Program-made: the position numbers and the translations under genes | Shown here: in pieces, positions 45,727 through 53,871 of the stretch | Layout: each line of letters starts with the position of its first letter | Numbering within the stretch: position 1 is the stretch's first letter | From: Phycisphaerae bacterium | GTDB taxonomy: Bacteria > Planctomycetota > Phycisphaerae > Phycisphaerales > SM1A02 | Assembly (NCBI GenBank): GCA_016845245.1 | Contig: JAERSY010000025.1 | Location: forward strand, 1-62,046 | Reading direction: 5' to 3' | DNA: 62,046 nt | The notes under the pieces: generated by a model | Told to the model about the DNA's origin: nothing | Seen by the model: only the letters and a program-made list of their open reading frames with translations | Database searches by the model: none

Positions 45727-46365
45727 ATGAAGAATACAAGTATTTTTGCTCTTGCAGCAGGAATGGGTTCAATGATTCTGGCATCAAGCGCTAGTGCTGA
45801 TGTTGCGGCATCTATGGTTTCAATGGGCGACAACGCTCAAGGCCATACATATCGCTTGTACATCACTGGTCTTGCTGATGGCGATCGAATTGACGCGGTA
45901 TATGGAAATGCTGGTAGTGTTTTAGACATTTCTGGCAACTTCTATGAAAATGCCTTTGGTGGTAGTACATCAATGGATATCAATCCAGCGTTGCTCGCAG
46001 TATTCCCAAGTCTCGCAAATGACTCTTGGGTTACAATCGGTCTTACAGATAATGTTGGCAATGCCCTCAACAATATTGGCATGAACTTCGATGCTGGTAG
46101 TTACAACACGGACAATGGTTCATGGTTTGTGACTCCAGACGATGCACAAGGCGAAGCTGTTGATGGCTCCGTTCTTATCGGTCAATTTACAGTTGTTGGT
46201 GGTACAGGCGTTGTTTCAGATGATTTCTCATCTGCAGTCGTCAACGTTCAAGGTACTATCGGTGGCGCAGTTGTCCAACATGAAGGTTTGAATGCAATTC
46301 CAGCACCTGGTGCTCTTGCACTACTCGGTGTTGCAGGTCTTGCAGCCAGACGTCGACGAAAGTAA
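45727..46365 (+). CDS. PEP-CTERM-type secreted protein, paralog 3
   Basis: 212 residues from ATG 45727, with AAGGAGAAG ending 8 bases upstream. The longer open frame from 45478 would start inside the previous terminator and is unlikely. Signal peptide MKNTSIFALAAGMGSMILAS..ASA. It shares the family blocks (NFYENAFGGS, INPALLAVFPSLANDSW, VTIGLTDNVGN, DNGSWFVTPDDAQG, LIGQFTVVGGTGVV) and the PAPGALALLG...RRRRK tail. It is closest to paralog 2 in the C-terminal half. The function is unknown. Confidence 0.82.
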   Translation: MKNTSIFALAAGMGSMILASSASADVAASMVSMGDNAQGHTYRLYITGLADGDRIDAVYGNAGSVLDISGNFYENAFGGSTSMDINPALLAVFPSLANDSWVTIGLTDNVGNALNNIGMNFDAGSYNTDNGSWFVTPDDAQGEAVDGSVLIGQFTVVGGTGVVSDDFSSAVVNVQGTIGGAVVQHEGLNAIPAPGALALLGVAGLAARRRRK

Positions 46366-46405
46366 TTTCATCGATAATTCATTACTCTGAAAATGAGTAC
46401 CTTAC

Positions 46406-46436
46406 ACAGCCCCCTTTTTAGGGGGCTGTTTCCTTT
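46406..46436. terminator. Bidirectional terminator between PEP-CTERM paralog 3 and the sulfotransferase gene
   Basis: ACAGCCCCC (46406-46414) pairs with GGGGGCTGT (46421-46429), with TTTCCTTTT after it on the plus strand. It lies between two converging genes, so it may serve both. Confidence 0.8.
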
Positions 46437-46443
46437 TAGGGTG

Positions 46444-47880
46444 TTAGGAAAGGTACTGATGGAGCGGTTCAAGCAACTCACCAAAACGCTCATGTCGTTT
46501 CAGCGAATCGCTGTACATCGGTTTTGCGACCTGGTCTTGACTGAGTGTTAACACAGTTCTGCCACTTTCCCAGAATCGCAAACACTGCTCGTTGTGAGGT
46601 AACCCGCAAAAGTCAAGAATGGTTTGCGTCCACTCATTTTGTTGTTGGACGAGTCCTTCGTAGGGCACCTCTAAGATGTCACTAAAACAAGTTGTCCAAA
46701 AACTCATGAGCGAGGCATACGCGGCATAAAACTGACCAATCGATTCAAGTGAACTTGCCCATGGATTGGAGTAGGGCGGTAACTTTTGAGCAAAACAAGA
46801 GAGTCCCATTGACATTGGATTACGCGTGCAATGAATCACCTTCGCATTTGGAAAGAGTTGTTTAATCAATCCCACAAATTGAAAATTGCCAAGTTGTTTG
46901 TCAACGACGATTTTCTCTTCGTTTGAGCTTTGCGTTTGATTGAGGTAACTCCCTGCAATCTCCGTCAGCCCATCCTCAGTGAGATTCTTCCAAGCGTCAA
47001 TTGACCCAACTGAAAATACGTCATTGATGAGTGTTGGCAAAACCTCAGATTCTCCAATGCCAGTCGCATCTGGATGAGCGTCAATGATTTGCTCAGTTAA
47101 TGTTGAACCCGAACGGAGCATCCCAACAATAAAGACCCTGTTTGACGCATCGATGTTTGCTTTAGGAAGTGTGTCCATTTCATTTGCTGGGTAGAGTGCT
47201 TTAAGTTGCTCATACTTTTTTCGTTCGTCTTCAACATCAAAGCCGAATGGAGAGAGCGCGTTGCCTTCGGTATATGCTTCAAAAGCGCTTTGATACTCGC
47301 CTGCAAGTTCCATTGCTTTGCCAAGTGTGAAGTAGAGTGTTCGCCTCGTCTCGTTGGGTTCATTTTCTGCGGGCAATCTGTCAAGTAAACACTTTGCTGC
47401 ATCAAACGGCGTATCAAGTGCCATCAATGTCTTTGCATATGCAATCAATATCGTTGTGTCAGCTTTCCCTGATTGCATCATTGGCTCTAACAAACTTAGC
47501 GCCTTGTTCGGTTCATTTAGCCGAAGCCATGTGTTTGCTTTTCCTGCAAGAACGCCATGGTGATTTGGATTAATCTTGAGCGCTTTGTCATACGAAGCAA
47601 TGGCTTTGCGAAAGTCGCCCCGGGTTGTCAGCATGTCTGCTTGAAGTCCAAAATAATCAGCACGCTTTTTGTTCTTCGCGATTGCTAGATTGATGGATCG
47701 CATCGCTTCGTCATGACGGCCGAGTGCATTGAGTGCTTGAGCGCGTAGTGCGAGCGCTAAATCGTCATTTCTTTTATCACTGAGTACTGCTTGGCAAAGG
47801 GAATCAGCGTCAGTTGCATTCCCTGAAGCAAGCGCTTGCATTGCTTGAACGAGACGTTGGTCTGGTTGTTTCGCCATCAT
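46444..47880 (-). CDS. TPR-sulfotransferase fusion
   Basis: 478 residues. Residues 1-210 hold TPR units (DLALALRAQALNALGRHDEA, DFRKAIASYDKALKINPNHHG). Residues about 245-470 form a sulfotransferase domain: the PAPS P-loop is FIVGMLRSGSTLTEQIID, followed by ESEVLP and VIHCTRNPMSMGLSCF (3'-phosphate binding). Such proteins transfer sulfate from PAPS to sugars, lipids or tyrosines; the acceptor is unknown. The start overlaps the rho stop by 4 bases (ATGA), an odd pairing that is probably just compaction. Confidence 0.82.
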   Translation of the reverse strand: MMAKQPDQRLVQAMQALASGNATDADSLCQAVLSDKRNDDLALALRAQALNALGRHDEAMRSINLAIAKNKKRADYFGLQADMLTTRGDFRKAIASYDKALKINPNHHGVLAGKANTWLRLNEPNKALSLLEPMMQSGKADTTILIAYAKTLMALDTPFDAAKCLLDRLPAENEPNETRRTLYFTLGKAMELAGEYQSAFEAYTEGNALSPFGFDVEDERKKYEQLKALYPANEMDTLPKANIDASNRVFIVGMLRSGSTLTEQIIDAHPDATGIGESEVLPTLINDVFSVGSIDAWKNLTEDGLTEIAGSYLNQTQSSNEEKIVVDKQLGNFQFVGLIKQLFPNAKVIHCTRNPMSMGLSCFAQKLPPYSNPWASSLESIGQFYAAYASLMSFWTTCFSDILEVPYEGLVQQQNEWTQTILDFCGLPHNEQCLRFWESGRTVLTLSQDQVAKPMYSDSLKRHERFGELLEPLHQYLS

Positions 47881-49067
47881 CCGCTAACGAGTTGTTCGTT
47901 TGTTTCAAATCGGTCTAATGCTTTAAGGAGTTGTTGAATTTGCACAGACGGTTTCATGTTGATGAGGCGCCTTCTGAGAGCGATGACAGTTTTGCATTCA
48001 TGCGCGTCCATCAGTAAATCTTCTTTTCGCGTTCCTGATGCTGCGAGGTTGATTGCAGGGAAGAGTCGAAGTTCGGCAATAGAACGGTCGAGAATCAACT
48101 CCATATTCCCTGTGCCTTTAAACTCTTCAAAAATGATTTGGTCAGCCCTAGAGCCAGTATCAACAAGGCAGCTTGCAATGATGGTCAACGAGCCCTCACC
48201 TTCAATGTTTCTCGCAGCACCAAACAATTGTTTTGGCACTTCAAGTGCTTTTGAATCAAGCCCGCCTGACATTGTTCGACCACTGCTTGCAAACTTTTTA
48301 GAATTGTTGAATGCTCTGCCGAGCCGCGTGAGCGAGTCGAGTAACACGACAACATCTTTTCCAGCTTCGAGCTTTCGTTTTGCTCGTTCAATTGCCATGA
48401 TGCCAAGTTCGATATGTTCATCAACGTTCTGATCATTGGATGATGCAAGGACTTCAGCAGGCACTGCGCGTTTAAACTCAGTGACTTCCTCAGGACGCTC
48501 ATCAATCAGCAGCGCAACGACTTCTACATCAGGATGATTGTGATGAATGCCTTGAGCGATGTTCTGAAGCAGTACAGTTTTGCCTGCTTTTGGAGGTGCA
48601 ACAATGAGTCCGCGAGTTCCAAATCCGATTGGGCAAAACAAATCAATGAGACGGCACGAAGGGGGGCAGCCCTTGTATTCAAGCGTCATGCGTGGCGCTG
48701 GGTCAATGACCGTCATTTCATCAAATGGTTTGTGAGAAGCGTACGCTGAAGGGTCAATGCCTTCAATAGCAGTCACTGATGCAACGACTGGCCTTACATT
48801 TCTCGGCTTTCCCTTCTTTTTGTTTTTTGATTTCTTTTGGATCACTTCAGCGGTCACGAGTTGTCCAGCTCGAAGTGCATACTCGTCTTTGAGTTTGATG
48901 GGAACGAAAGGGTCTTCATCAGACTTCACTGGACCGTTTTCCCATTTGCGCAGACGACCCTCATGTGGTGTTTCCCATTCAAGAACACCAATACACGTTT
49001 CTGATTGAATTTGATTAGACATTGGTTGAGTCGTAACCCTAATGTTGCAATGTTGTTGTTCCCCCAT
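47877..49067 (-). CDS. rho: Transcription termination factor Rho
   Basis: 396 residues. The RNA-binding OB-fold segment is short, with a basic insertion (KKSKNKKKGKPRN). Then comes the ATPase core: Walker A GLIVAPPKAGKTVLLQNIA, LLIDERPEEVTEFKR, Walker B region VVVLLDSLTRLGRAFN, Q-loop SGGLDSKALEVPKQLFGAARN and R-loop SRADQIIFEEFKGTGN. It lacks the N-terminal helical Rho_N domain of E. coli Rho and is slightly short (usual about 420). It terminates transcription at unstructured sites. AAGGTAGGC precedes the ATG at 49067. A later ATG at 49022 is possible. Confidence 0.92.
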   Translation of the reverse strand: MGEQQHCNIRVTTQPMSNQIQSETCIGVLEWETPHEGRLRKWENGPVKSDEDPFVPIKLKDEYALRAGQLVTAEVIQKKSKNKKKGKPRNVRPVVASVTAIEGIDPSAYASHKPFDEMTVIDPAPRMTLEYKGCPPSCRLIDLFCPIGFGTRGLIVAPPKAGKTVLLQNIAQGIHHNHPDVEVVALLIDERPEEVTEFKRAVPAEVLASSNDQNVDEHIELGIMAIERAKRKLEAGKDVVVLLDSLTRLGRAFNNSKKFASSGRTMSGGLDSKALEVPKQLFGAARNIEGEGSLTIIASCLVDTGSRADQIIFEEFKGTGNMELILDRSIAELRLFPAINLAASGTRKEDLLMDAHECKTVIALRRRLINMKPSVQIQQLLKALDRFETNEQLVSG

Positions 49068-49101
49068 GCCTACCTTAGATTATATCAAGGGGAGGCATAA
49101 C

Positions 49102-50070
49102 TCACAACGCGCACGCGAGTTCAGTTGCGACTCGCGCGTTTTGCGCCAAGAGTTCGATGTTTGCAGTGAGTGATTTGCCATGTGTCACTTTAACTAGATA
49201 ATCAAGCAAAAATGGTGTCCTCATCGTCTTGTCTTGCCCAGCATCACTGAATGCACGTTCGGCATCCTCCATGACAGCGCTCAGGGTGCCAGAAGATAAC
49301 GCGTTCCTTGAATTGAGTGGGACAGCTGCAAGGAGTGCTGATTGTTGATGGAGTTCATGCCAATGGTTCGTTGCGATTGTTGCGATGTCTTGCACACTTT
49401 GACAATGAAAAATTGGCATCCCATCCTCAGGCGTTCGCTCGATAAACGTTGGGAATGTAGAGGTGTTTAACCCAACAACCGGAACGCCGTTCGTTTCTAA
49501 CGCTTGAAGCGTTGCGGGAAGGTCAAGGATTGATTTTGCACCACTTGAGACGACGCATGTTGGCGTTGATGCAAGTGCGGTTATGTCTGCTGAAACGTCA
49601 AGTTCCTGATTCCAGTTTTGATGTACGCCGCCAATGCCACCTGTCGCAAAAACTCGAATAGGGTTTGGCAGGGATGGATGTTTGCACCCGAGCAATGTTG
49701 TCGCGACTGTCGTTCCAGCATGTTGACCGTGTGCCATCTTTGCGGCAATATCTGAGAGTGAACACTTCGTATTCGATTTGTCTTGTGTTAACGCCGCTAA
49801 TTCTTCTTGAGTTGCGCCAATCACCAACTCACCATGAAGCACGCACATCCATGCAGGAGTTGCACCGCCTTCGAGCACTACATCGGTCATCGTTTTTGCA
49901 AGTGCGAGGTGCACGGGCTCGCCATCAACAAGACCGTCAGGGATAGCACCGTATGAAGCGTTCCAATGTGTTTTGGGTAAGCCGGCAGTGAGTACTGCAG
50001 TTTCAAGTGCAACCACAGGTCGCTCATTTGAAAGCGCTGCGACAACATCGCTTGAAACACGAACGGTCAT
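49102..50070 (-). CDS. psuG: Pseudouridine-5'-phosphate glycosidase
   Basis: 322 residues of the PsuG family. VALETAVLTAGLP holds the conserved glutamate, and TKCSLSDIAAKMAHGQHAGTT the lysine region. RVFATGGIGGVHQ, CVVSSGAKSILDLPATLQALE and VVGLNTSTFPTFI are family hallmarks. It splits pseudouridine phosphate into uracil and ribose-5-phosphate. No psuK kinase or transporter is adjacent. The start overlaps the helicase stop by 4 bases. Confidence 0.87.
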   Translation of the reverse strand: MTVRVSSDVVAALSNERPVVALETAVLTAGLPKTHWNASYGAIPDGLVDGEPVHLALAKTMTDVVLEGGATPAWMCVLHGELVIGATQEELAALTQDKSNTKCSLSDIAAKMAHGQHAGTTVATTLLGCKHPSLPNPIRVFATGGIGGVHQNWNQELDVSADITALASTPTCVVSSGAKSILDLPATLQALETNGVPVVGLNTSTFPTFIERTPEDGMPIFHCQSVQDIATIATNHWHELHQQSALLAAVPLNSRNALSSGTLSAVMEDAERAFSDAGQDKTMRTPFLLDYLVKVTHGKSLTANIELLAQNARVATELACAL

Positions 50071-51431
50071 CTCTTTCGCGGCCTAATTCGCCCGCCCATT
50101 CGTTTGTTTGGAAGACCTGTTGGTACAACGCCTCCAGGGAAACTCCCCTTGTCTTTGCTTTCTTGGCTTGAAGGGATGTCTAGCTTAGAACGACTTTTTG
50201 CTTTTCTCGCTTCTTCAATCCGATCTTCATCGGCTTTACGCTTGGCTCTAATCTTTTTTGGCTCAGGACTCGGTTTGAACTCGACATATTGCTTTTCAAC
50301 AATTTCTACGTTTGTTAACGCTTCGATGTTGGTGAGCATATGCCCTTGTTCTGGAGTGACAAACATCAGCGCTTCGCCGCCTCTGCCAGCCCGAGCAGTT
50401 CGTCCAATCCTGTGCACATAAATTTCTGGATCTTCAGGAACGTCATAATTAATGACATGTGTCACGCCATCTACATCGATGCCTCTTGCTGCGAGGTCGG
50501 ATGCAATAAGAGTTTGCAAGTTTCCTTTTCTAAGCGCAGTCATCACTTTGTTACGCTTTGATTGTTGCATGTCGCCATGGATCGCTGCGGTTTCTACATC
50601 TTTACTCGTTAAGAACTTTGCAAGTTTATCTACGGTCGCTTTTGTTTTACAAAAAATGAGCGTCATGTCTGGCTTGTCATTTGAGAGCACGTGGTAAAGA
50701 AGTTTTTGTTTATCCCACGGCTGTACAGTGACATATTCTTGAGAAACCTGAGCAACCGTCAAACTGCCGGATGAATCCGTGACATCAATGTTCTTCGGAT
50801 TGCTCATGTATTTTTTTGCGAGTCGTTTAATCTCATCTGAAATTGTCGCTGAAACAAAAATCGTTTGATGCTTCTGTTTCAAATGGCCAAGAATCTTTCG
50901 GATGTCTTCTCTAAACCCAATATCGAGCATCCTGTCCACTTCATCAAGGATTGCTAACTTGATGTTGTTGTATGGCAAGTGCCCGCGTTGGTGTAAGTCC
51001 ATGACTCTGCCCGGAGTTCCGACAATGATTTGCGGTCGTTTTTCTAACTTGGTGATTTGTGTTCCAATTTTTTGGCCACCATAGATTGGAACAACCATAT
51101 GTTTAGTGAATTTGCCGAGCGATTCCATCTCTTTTGCAACTTGAATAGCAAGTTCTCTTGTTGGAACAAGAATGAGTCCGCCGTATGCATCTTCTTCTTG
51201 AATGAGATGGAGAGCAGGAAGTCCAAACGCAGCAGTTTTACCAGAGCCGGTTCGAGATTGTCCTAAAATGTCATGCCCTTCAAGCGACTCTGGAATGAGT
51301 GCAGACTGGATGACTGTCGGATGGCTGAAGCCCTCTGCCTCAACACCTTTGAGAATCATCTCGTTTAGTCCAAGCGATTTGAAGGTCGCCTTGGTGTCAA
51401 AAATATCTAAATCTACGTTCTTACTGGTCAT
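50067..51431 (-). CDS. DEAD-box family RNA helicase with a DEVD motif II
   Basis: 454 residues. It has a Q-motif (FSHPTVIQSALIP), motif I GQSRTGSGKTAAF, Ia PTRELAIQV, Ib TPGRVMDL, motif II LAILDEVDRMLDIGF (DEVD, not DEAD), motif III SATIS, motif V ASDLAARGIDVDGV and motif VI HRIGRTARAGRGG. The C-terminal 70 residues are Lys/Arg-rich and end in GGRIRPRKR, as in RhlE-like proteins. It remodels RNA or ribosome-assembly intermediates. AGGACA lies 7 bases before the ATG. It is divergent from alr. Confidence 0.88.
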   Translation of the reverse strand: MTSKNVDLDIFDTKATFKSLGLNEMILKGVEAEGFSHPTVIQSALIPESLEGHDILGQSRTGSGKTAAFGLPALHLIQEEDAYGGLILVPTRELAIQVAKEMESLGKFTKHMVVPIYGGQKIGTQITKLEKRPQIIVGTPGRVMDLHQRGHLPYNNIKLAILDEVDRMLDIGFREDIRKILGHLKQKHQTIFVSATISDEIKRLAKKYMSNPKNIDVTDSSGSLTVAQVSQEYVTVQPWDKQKLLYHVLSNDKPDMTLIFCKTKATVDKLAKFLTSKDVETAAIHGDMQQSKRNKVMTALRKGNLQTLIASDLAARGIDVDGVTHVINYDVPEDPEIYVHRIGRTARAGRGGEALMFVTPEQGHMLTNIEALTNVEIVEKQYVEFKPSPEPKKIRAKRKADEDRIEEARKAKSRSKLDIPSSQESKDKGSFPGGVVPTGLPNKRMGGRIRPRKR

Positions 51432-51517
51432 AAGTGTCCTGGGGGGTCATGGTAAAATTGGCTTGCTGACGATAGTATCAATGAGGACGAACTTTTTATC
51501 TACACAGTATTGCACGG

Positions 51518-52726
51518 ATGCAAACAGAACGAACACTACAACAATGCCAACTACACGTTGATTTACATGCAATAGAATCAAATTGTACCGTAATCCGTAA
51601 TCATATTGGAACGCAATGTGGCTTTTGTGCTGTCGTGAAAGCTGATGGATATGGCCTTGGAGCAGCGAGAGTTGCTTCGCGGTTGAGCCGTCATGCCGAT
51701 TTGCTCGCTGTATACAGTCCTGATGAAGCAGGGGAGCTGCTCGCAAGGGGAATCACCACTCGCATCTTAGTCCTCGCACCGGTGTACTCAATTGACCGAT
51801 TCCACTCAGTCTATCGCGGGCTTTCCTCGGGTTCCGTGCACTTAACAGTTCATTCCATCGAACATATTGAAGCGCTCGGCAATTGCGCAAAACGATTTGG
51901 GTTCAAGATTCCGGTCCATCTCAAGATTGATACGGGTCTTCATCGGGGTGGTTGTGAAGAAGAACATGTGGGGTTGATTTTAAAGGCGATTCACAATCAT
52001 GCAAAGTTAGAGTTAAAAGGTGTGCTGACGCATTTTGCATCAGCGGTCCATGATGCAGAAAAAACTAGAATGCAACACGAGTTGTTTGCAAGGTTGCTAA
52101 CTGAAAACCAACATCTCATTCCAGAAGATTGTTTGCTACATGAAGCAAACACTGCAGCAATGGTTAATTGGAATGAAACACATTTGAACATGGTGCGCGT
52201 GGGTCTCGCGTGGACTGGTAGTGTTCCAAATGGCGTGAAGCCGCTTGACGGATTAAAGTCAGTTGTGAAATGGTGTTCATCCTTGGCGCACGTTCGTGCG
52301 GTAAAGAGGGGGGAATCGGTTGGCTATTCTGGTCGCTGGACTGCAAGGCGTGATTCATTGATTGGCATTGTTCCTGTTGGCTATGCTGCTGGCTACCCAA
52401 TGGGTGTTGGTCAAGAAGGCGATACTGAAGGCGCGTATGTCAAAGTCGCTGGAATGCAAGAAGGCGACGCTCCAGTGATTGGTGCAGTTTGCATGGATCA
52501 AATTGCAATTGATATCACTGAGTTTCCAAATGCGTCTGTTGGGACGGCAGTAGAGCTCATCAGTTCAGATGTATCAAGTAGGGCGTCAATCGCTTCACTT
52601 GCAAAAGTTGCGGGCGTCGTGCCACACGCAATCATGAGCAGAATCTCACCATCAGTGAAGCGTGTGTACAAACAATCACTCTTTGTTGATTCTAAACCAC
52701 TTCAACAAACAACTTCCATCATATAA
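51518..52726 (+). CDS. alr: Alanine racemase
   Basis: 402 residues. The PLP lysine is in FCAVVKADGYGLG near the N-terminus. KIDTGLHRGG and the catalytic tyrosine region SVGYSGRWTARR also fit, and GAVCMDQIAID completes the fold-III plus C-terminal beta domain pattern. It makes D-alanine for peptidoglycan, consistent with murG and ftsW in the same window. A strong hairpin begins at the stop codon. Confidence 0.9.
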   Translation: MQTERTLQQCQLHVDLHAIESNCTVIRNHIGTQCGFCAVVKADGYGLGAARVASRLSRHADLLAVYSPDEAGELLARGITTRILVLAPVYSIDRFHSVYRGLSSGSVHLTVHSIEHIEALGNCAKRFGFKIPVHLKIDTGLHRGGCEEEHVGLILKAIHNHAKLELKGVLTHFASAVHDAEKTRMQHELFARLLTENQHLIPEDCLLHEANTAAMVNWNETHLNMVRVGLAWTGSVPNGVKPLDGLKSVVKWCSSLAHVRAVKRGESVGYSGRWTARRDSLIGIVPVGYAAGYPMGVGQEGDTEGAYVKVAGMQEGDAPVIGAVCMDQIAIDITEFPNASVGTAVELISSDVSSRASIASLAKVAGVVPHAIMSRISPSVKRVYKQSLFVDSKPLQQTTSII

Positions 52727-52785
52727 AACGCGTCCCGTCATCGAGATGACGGGACGAAGCGTTTTGGAGAGAGAGGAGAGAGAGA
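52725..52785 (+). terminator. Long hairpin at the alr stop codon, followed by a GA tract
   Basis: CGTCCCGTCAT (52731-52741) pairs with ATGACGGGACG (52746-52756). An outer helix AAAACG (52725-52730) pairs with CGTTTT (52760-52765) across a small bulge. A GGAGAGAGAGGAGAGAGAGA purine tract follows (52766-52785) in place of a T run. It lies directly upstream of the structured element at 52786. Confidence 0.7.
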
Positions 52786-52898
52786 GTTTGGTACGGATGT
52801 CGTCGAACCCAAGAAACGCTTCGTGCAGGTGGGTCGGCCCGTAGGCGGTCCCTATAAAACGTCTTCGTTACTTGGGTTCGAGAACACTCGTTCCAAAC
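52786..52898. ncRNA. Candidate structured non-coding RNA: one long, interrupted hairpin
   Basis: The whole 113-base segment folds on paper into a single rod. GTTTGG-t-ACG (52786-52795) pairs with CGT-t-CCAAAC (52889-52898). A symmetric 7x7 internal loop follows (52796-52802 / 52882-52888). Then TCGAACCCAAG (52803-52813) pairs perfectly with CTTGGGTTCGA (52871-52881), and AACG (52815-52818) with CGTT (52866-52869). A larger asymmetric loop follows, then the apical hairpin 52831-52852 (GGG..GCC-CGTA-GGC..CCC). A rod with an open bubble recalls 6S RNA, but I see no decisive 6S sequence signature, and the strand is open. No reading frame or tRNA-like or SRP-like core explains it. The flanks, 52899-52975, hold nothing else I recognise. 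Confidence 0.5.
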
Positions 52899-52975
52899 CT
52901 TCTATCGGCAACTCTACAAAGTGAATGCATGATTCTCATAAAAAAGTGATGAATGACCGATAACTCGCCCTCATA

Positions 52976-53012
52976 AACGGAATTCGATTAAAATCATGGT
53001 TTTAACTCCGTT
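52976..53012 (+). promoter_or_regulatory. Interrupted palindrome abutting the mqnA ribosome site
   Basis: Outer arms AACGG (52976-52980) and CCGTT (53008-53012), inner arms TTAAAA (52988-52993) and TTTTAA (53000-53005). The 3' outer arm touches TTAGGAG (53012-53017), the likely ribosome site of mqnA. It could be an operator or a leader hairpin that masks the site. Both are inference. Confidence 0.4.
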
Positions 53013-53030
53013 AGGAGTGTTTTTAGTACC

Positions 53031-53870
53031 ATGCAACCAATGACTCAACTCGCTGAACGACAAGATTTAAGACTTGGTGTTGTAAATTTTATGAATACAA
53101 CGCCGCTTATTTTTGGCTTAGAACAAAATGCTGGAATCGAACTCGTTCCGAACGTGCCAAGTGAACTCGCAACACTGATCGAGGGTGGAGCGGTCGATTT
53201 TGCGTTGTCATCCTCTATCGATTATCAAAAGAGTACGTGTCCTGTCTCTGTGTTACCTGTAAGCACATTAAGCAGTAACGGTGAAACGTTCACTGTCAAA
53301 GTTTGTTCACGAATCCCTCTAGACCAAGTGACTGAAGTGTATTGCGACTCAGACAGCCACACTTCAGTGGTGCTTCTGCAAATCTTGATGCAGAAGCAAT
53401 TCGGAAACACTATTAAAGTGGTCCCTGTCGATGTGAAGGGATTACATCCTATTCATGATGAGTGGCCCGATACGGTTCTTATGATTGGGGATAAAGTTGT
53501 AACCAACAATGTTACTCAAACACATCCGTACGAAGCCGATTTGGGTGAAGCATGGAAAACGTTAACTGGTCTGCCATTTGTGTTTGCTGTTTGGATTGGG
53601 CATGCTAACTTGCCGTTACACAAAGTACAGCAAGCAGCGACTTTGTTTGACAGACAGTTAAGATGTAACAAACAACGAATTGAGCAAGTTGTTTCAAACA
53701 CATCTGACTCGCGAGGATGGAATCGGTCGACGGCACTCACGTACCTTACGGAACACATGGATTACTCTTGGACTCAAGAGCATGAAACTTCGCTCAATCT
53801 CTTTTACCAATACGCCTGCGAGTTAGGACTCATTACACAACAGAAACCGCTTACATTGTTTCAGTTCTAA
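53031..53870 (+). CDS. mqnA: Chorismate dehydratase MqnA (futalosine pathway)
   Basis: 279 residues with the periplasmic-binding-protein-like MqnA fold. LGVVNFMNTTPLIFGL, VPSELATLIEGGAVDFALSSSIDY and the mid-protein VTEVYCDSDSHTSVVL and VLMIGDKVV match the family. It converts chorismate to 3-[(1-carboxyvinyl)oxy]benzoate, the first step of futalosine-type menaquinone synthesis. The other mqn genes are not in the window. TTAGGAG is 13 bases upstream of the ATG, so ATG 53040 (MTQLAER) is a possible alternative. The next gene starts one base after its stop. Confidence 0.88.
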   Translation: MQPMTQLAERQDLRLGVVNFMNTTPLIFGLEQNAGIELVPNVPSELATLIEGGAVDFALSSSIDYQKSTCPVSVLPVSTLSSNGETFTVKVCSRIPLDQVTEVYCDSDSHTSVVLLQILMQKQFGNTIKVVPVDVKGLHPIHDEWPDTVLMIGDKVVTNNVTQTHPYEADLGEAWKTLTGLPFVFAVWIGHANLPLHKVQQAATLFDRQLRCNKQRIEQVVSNTSDSRGWNRSTALTYLTEHMDYSWTQEHETSLNLFYQYACELGLITQQKPLTLFQF

Positions 53871-53871
53871 C

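Noticed and set aside
52662-52844. 60-codon open frame across the alr end and the structured element
   Set aside because: It runs through the hairpin and GA tract and half overlaps alr; the paired-arm structure explains the sequence better.
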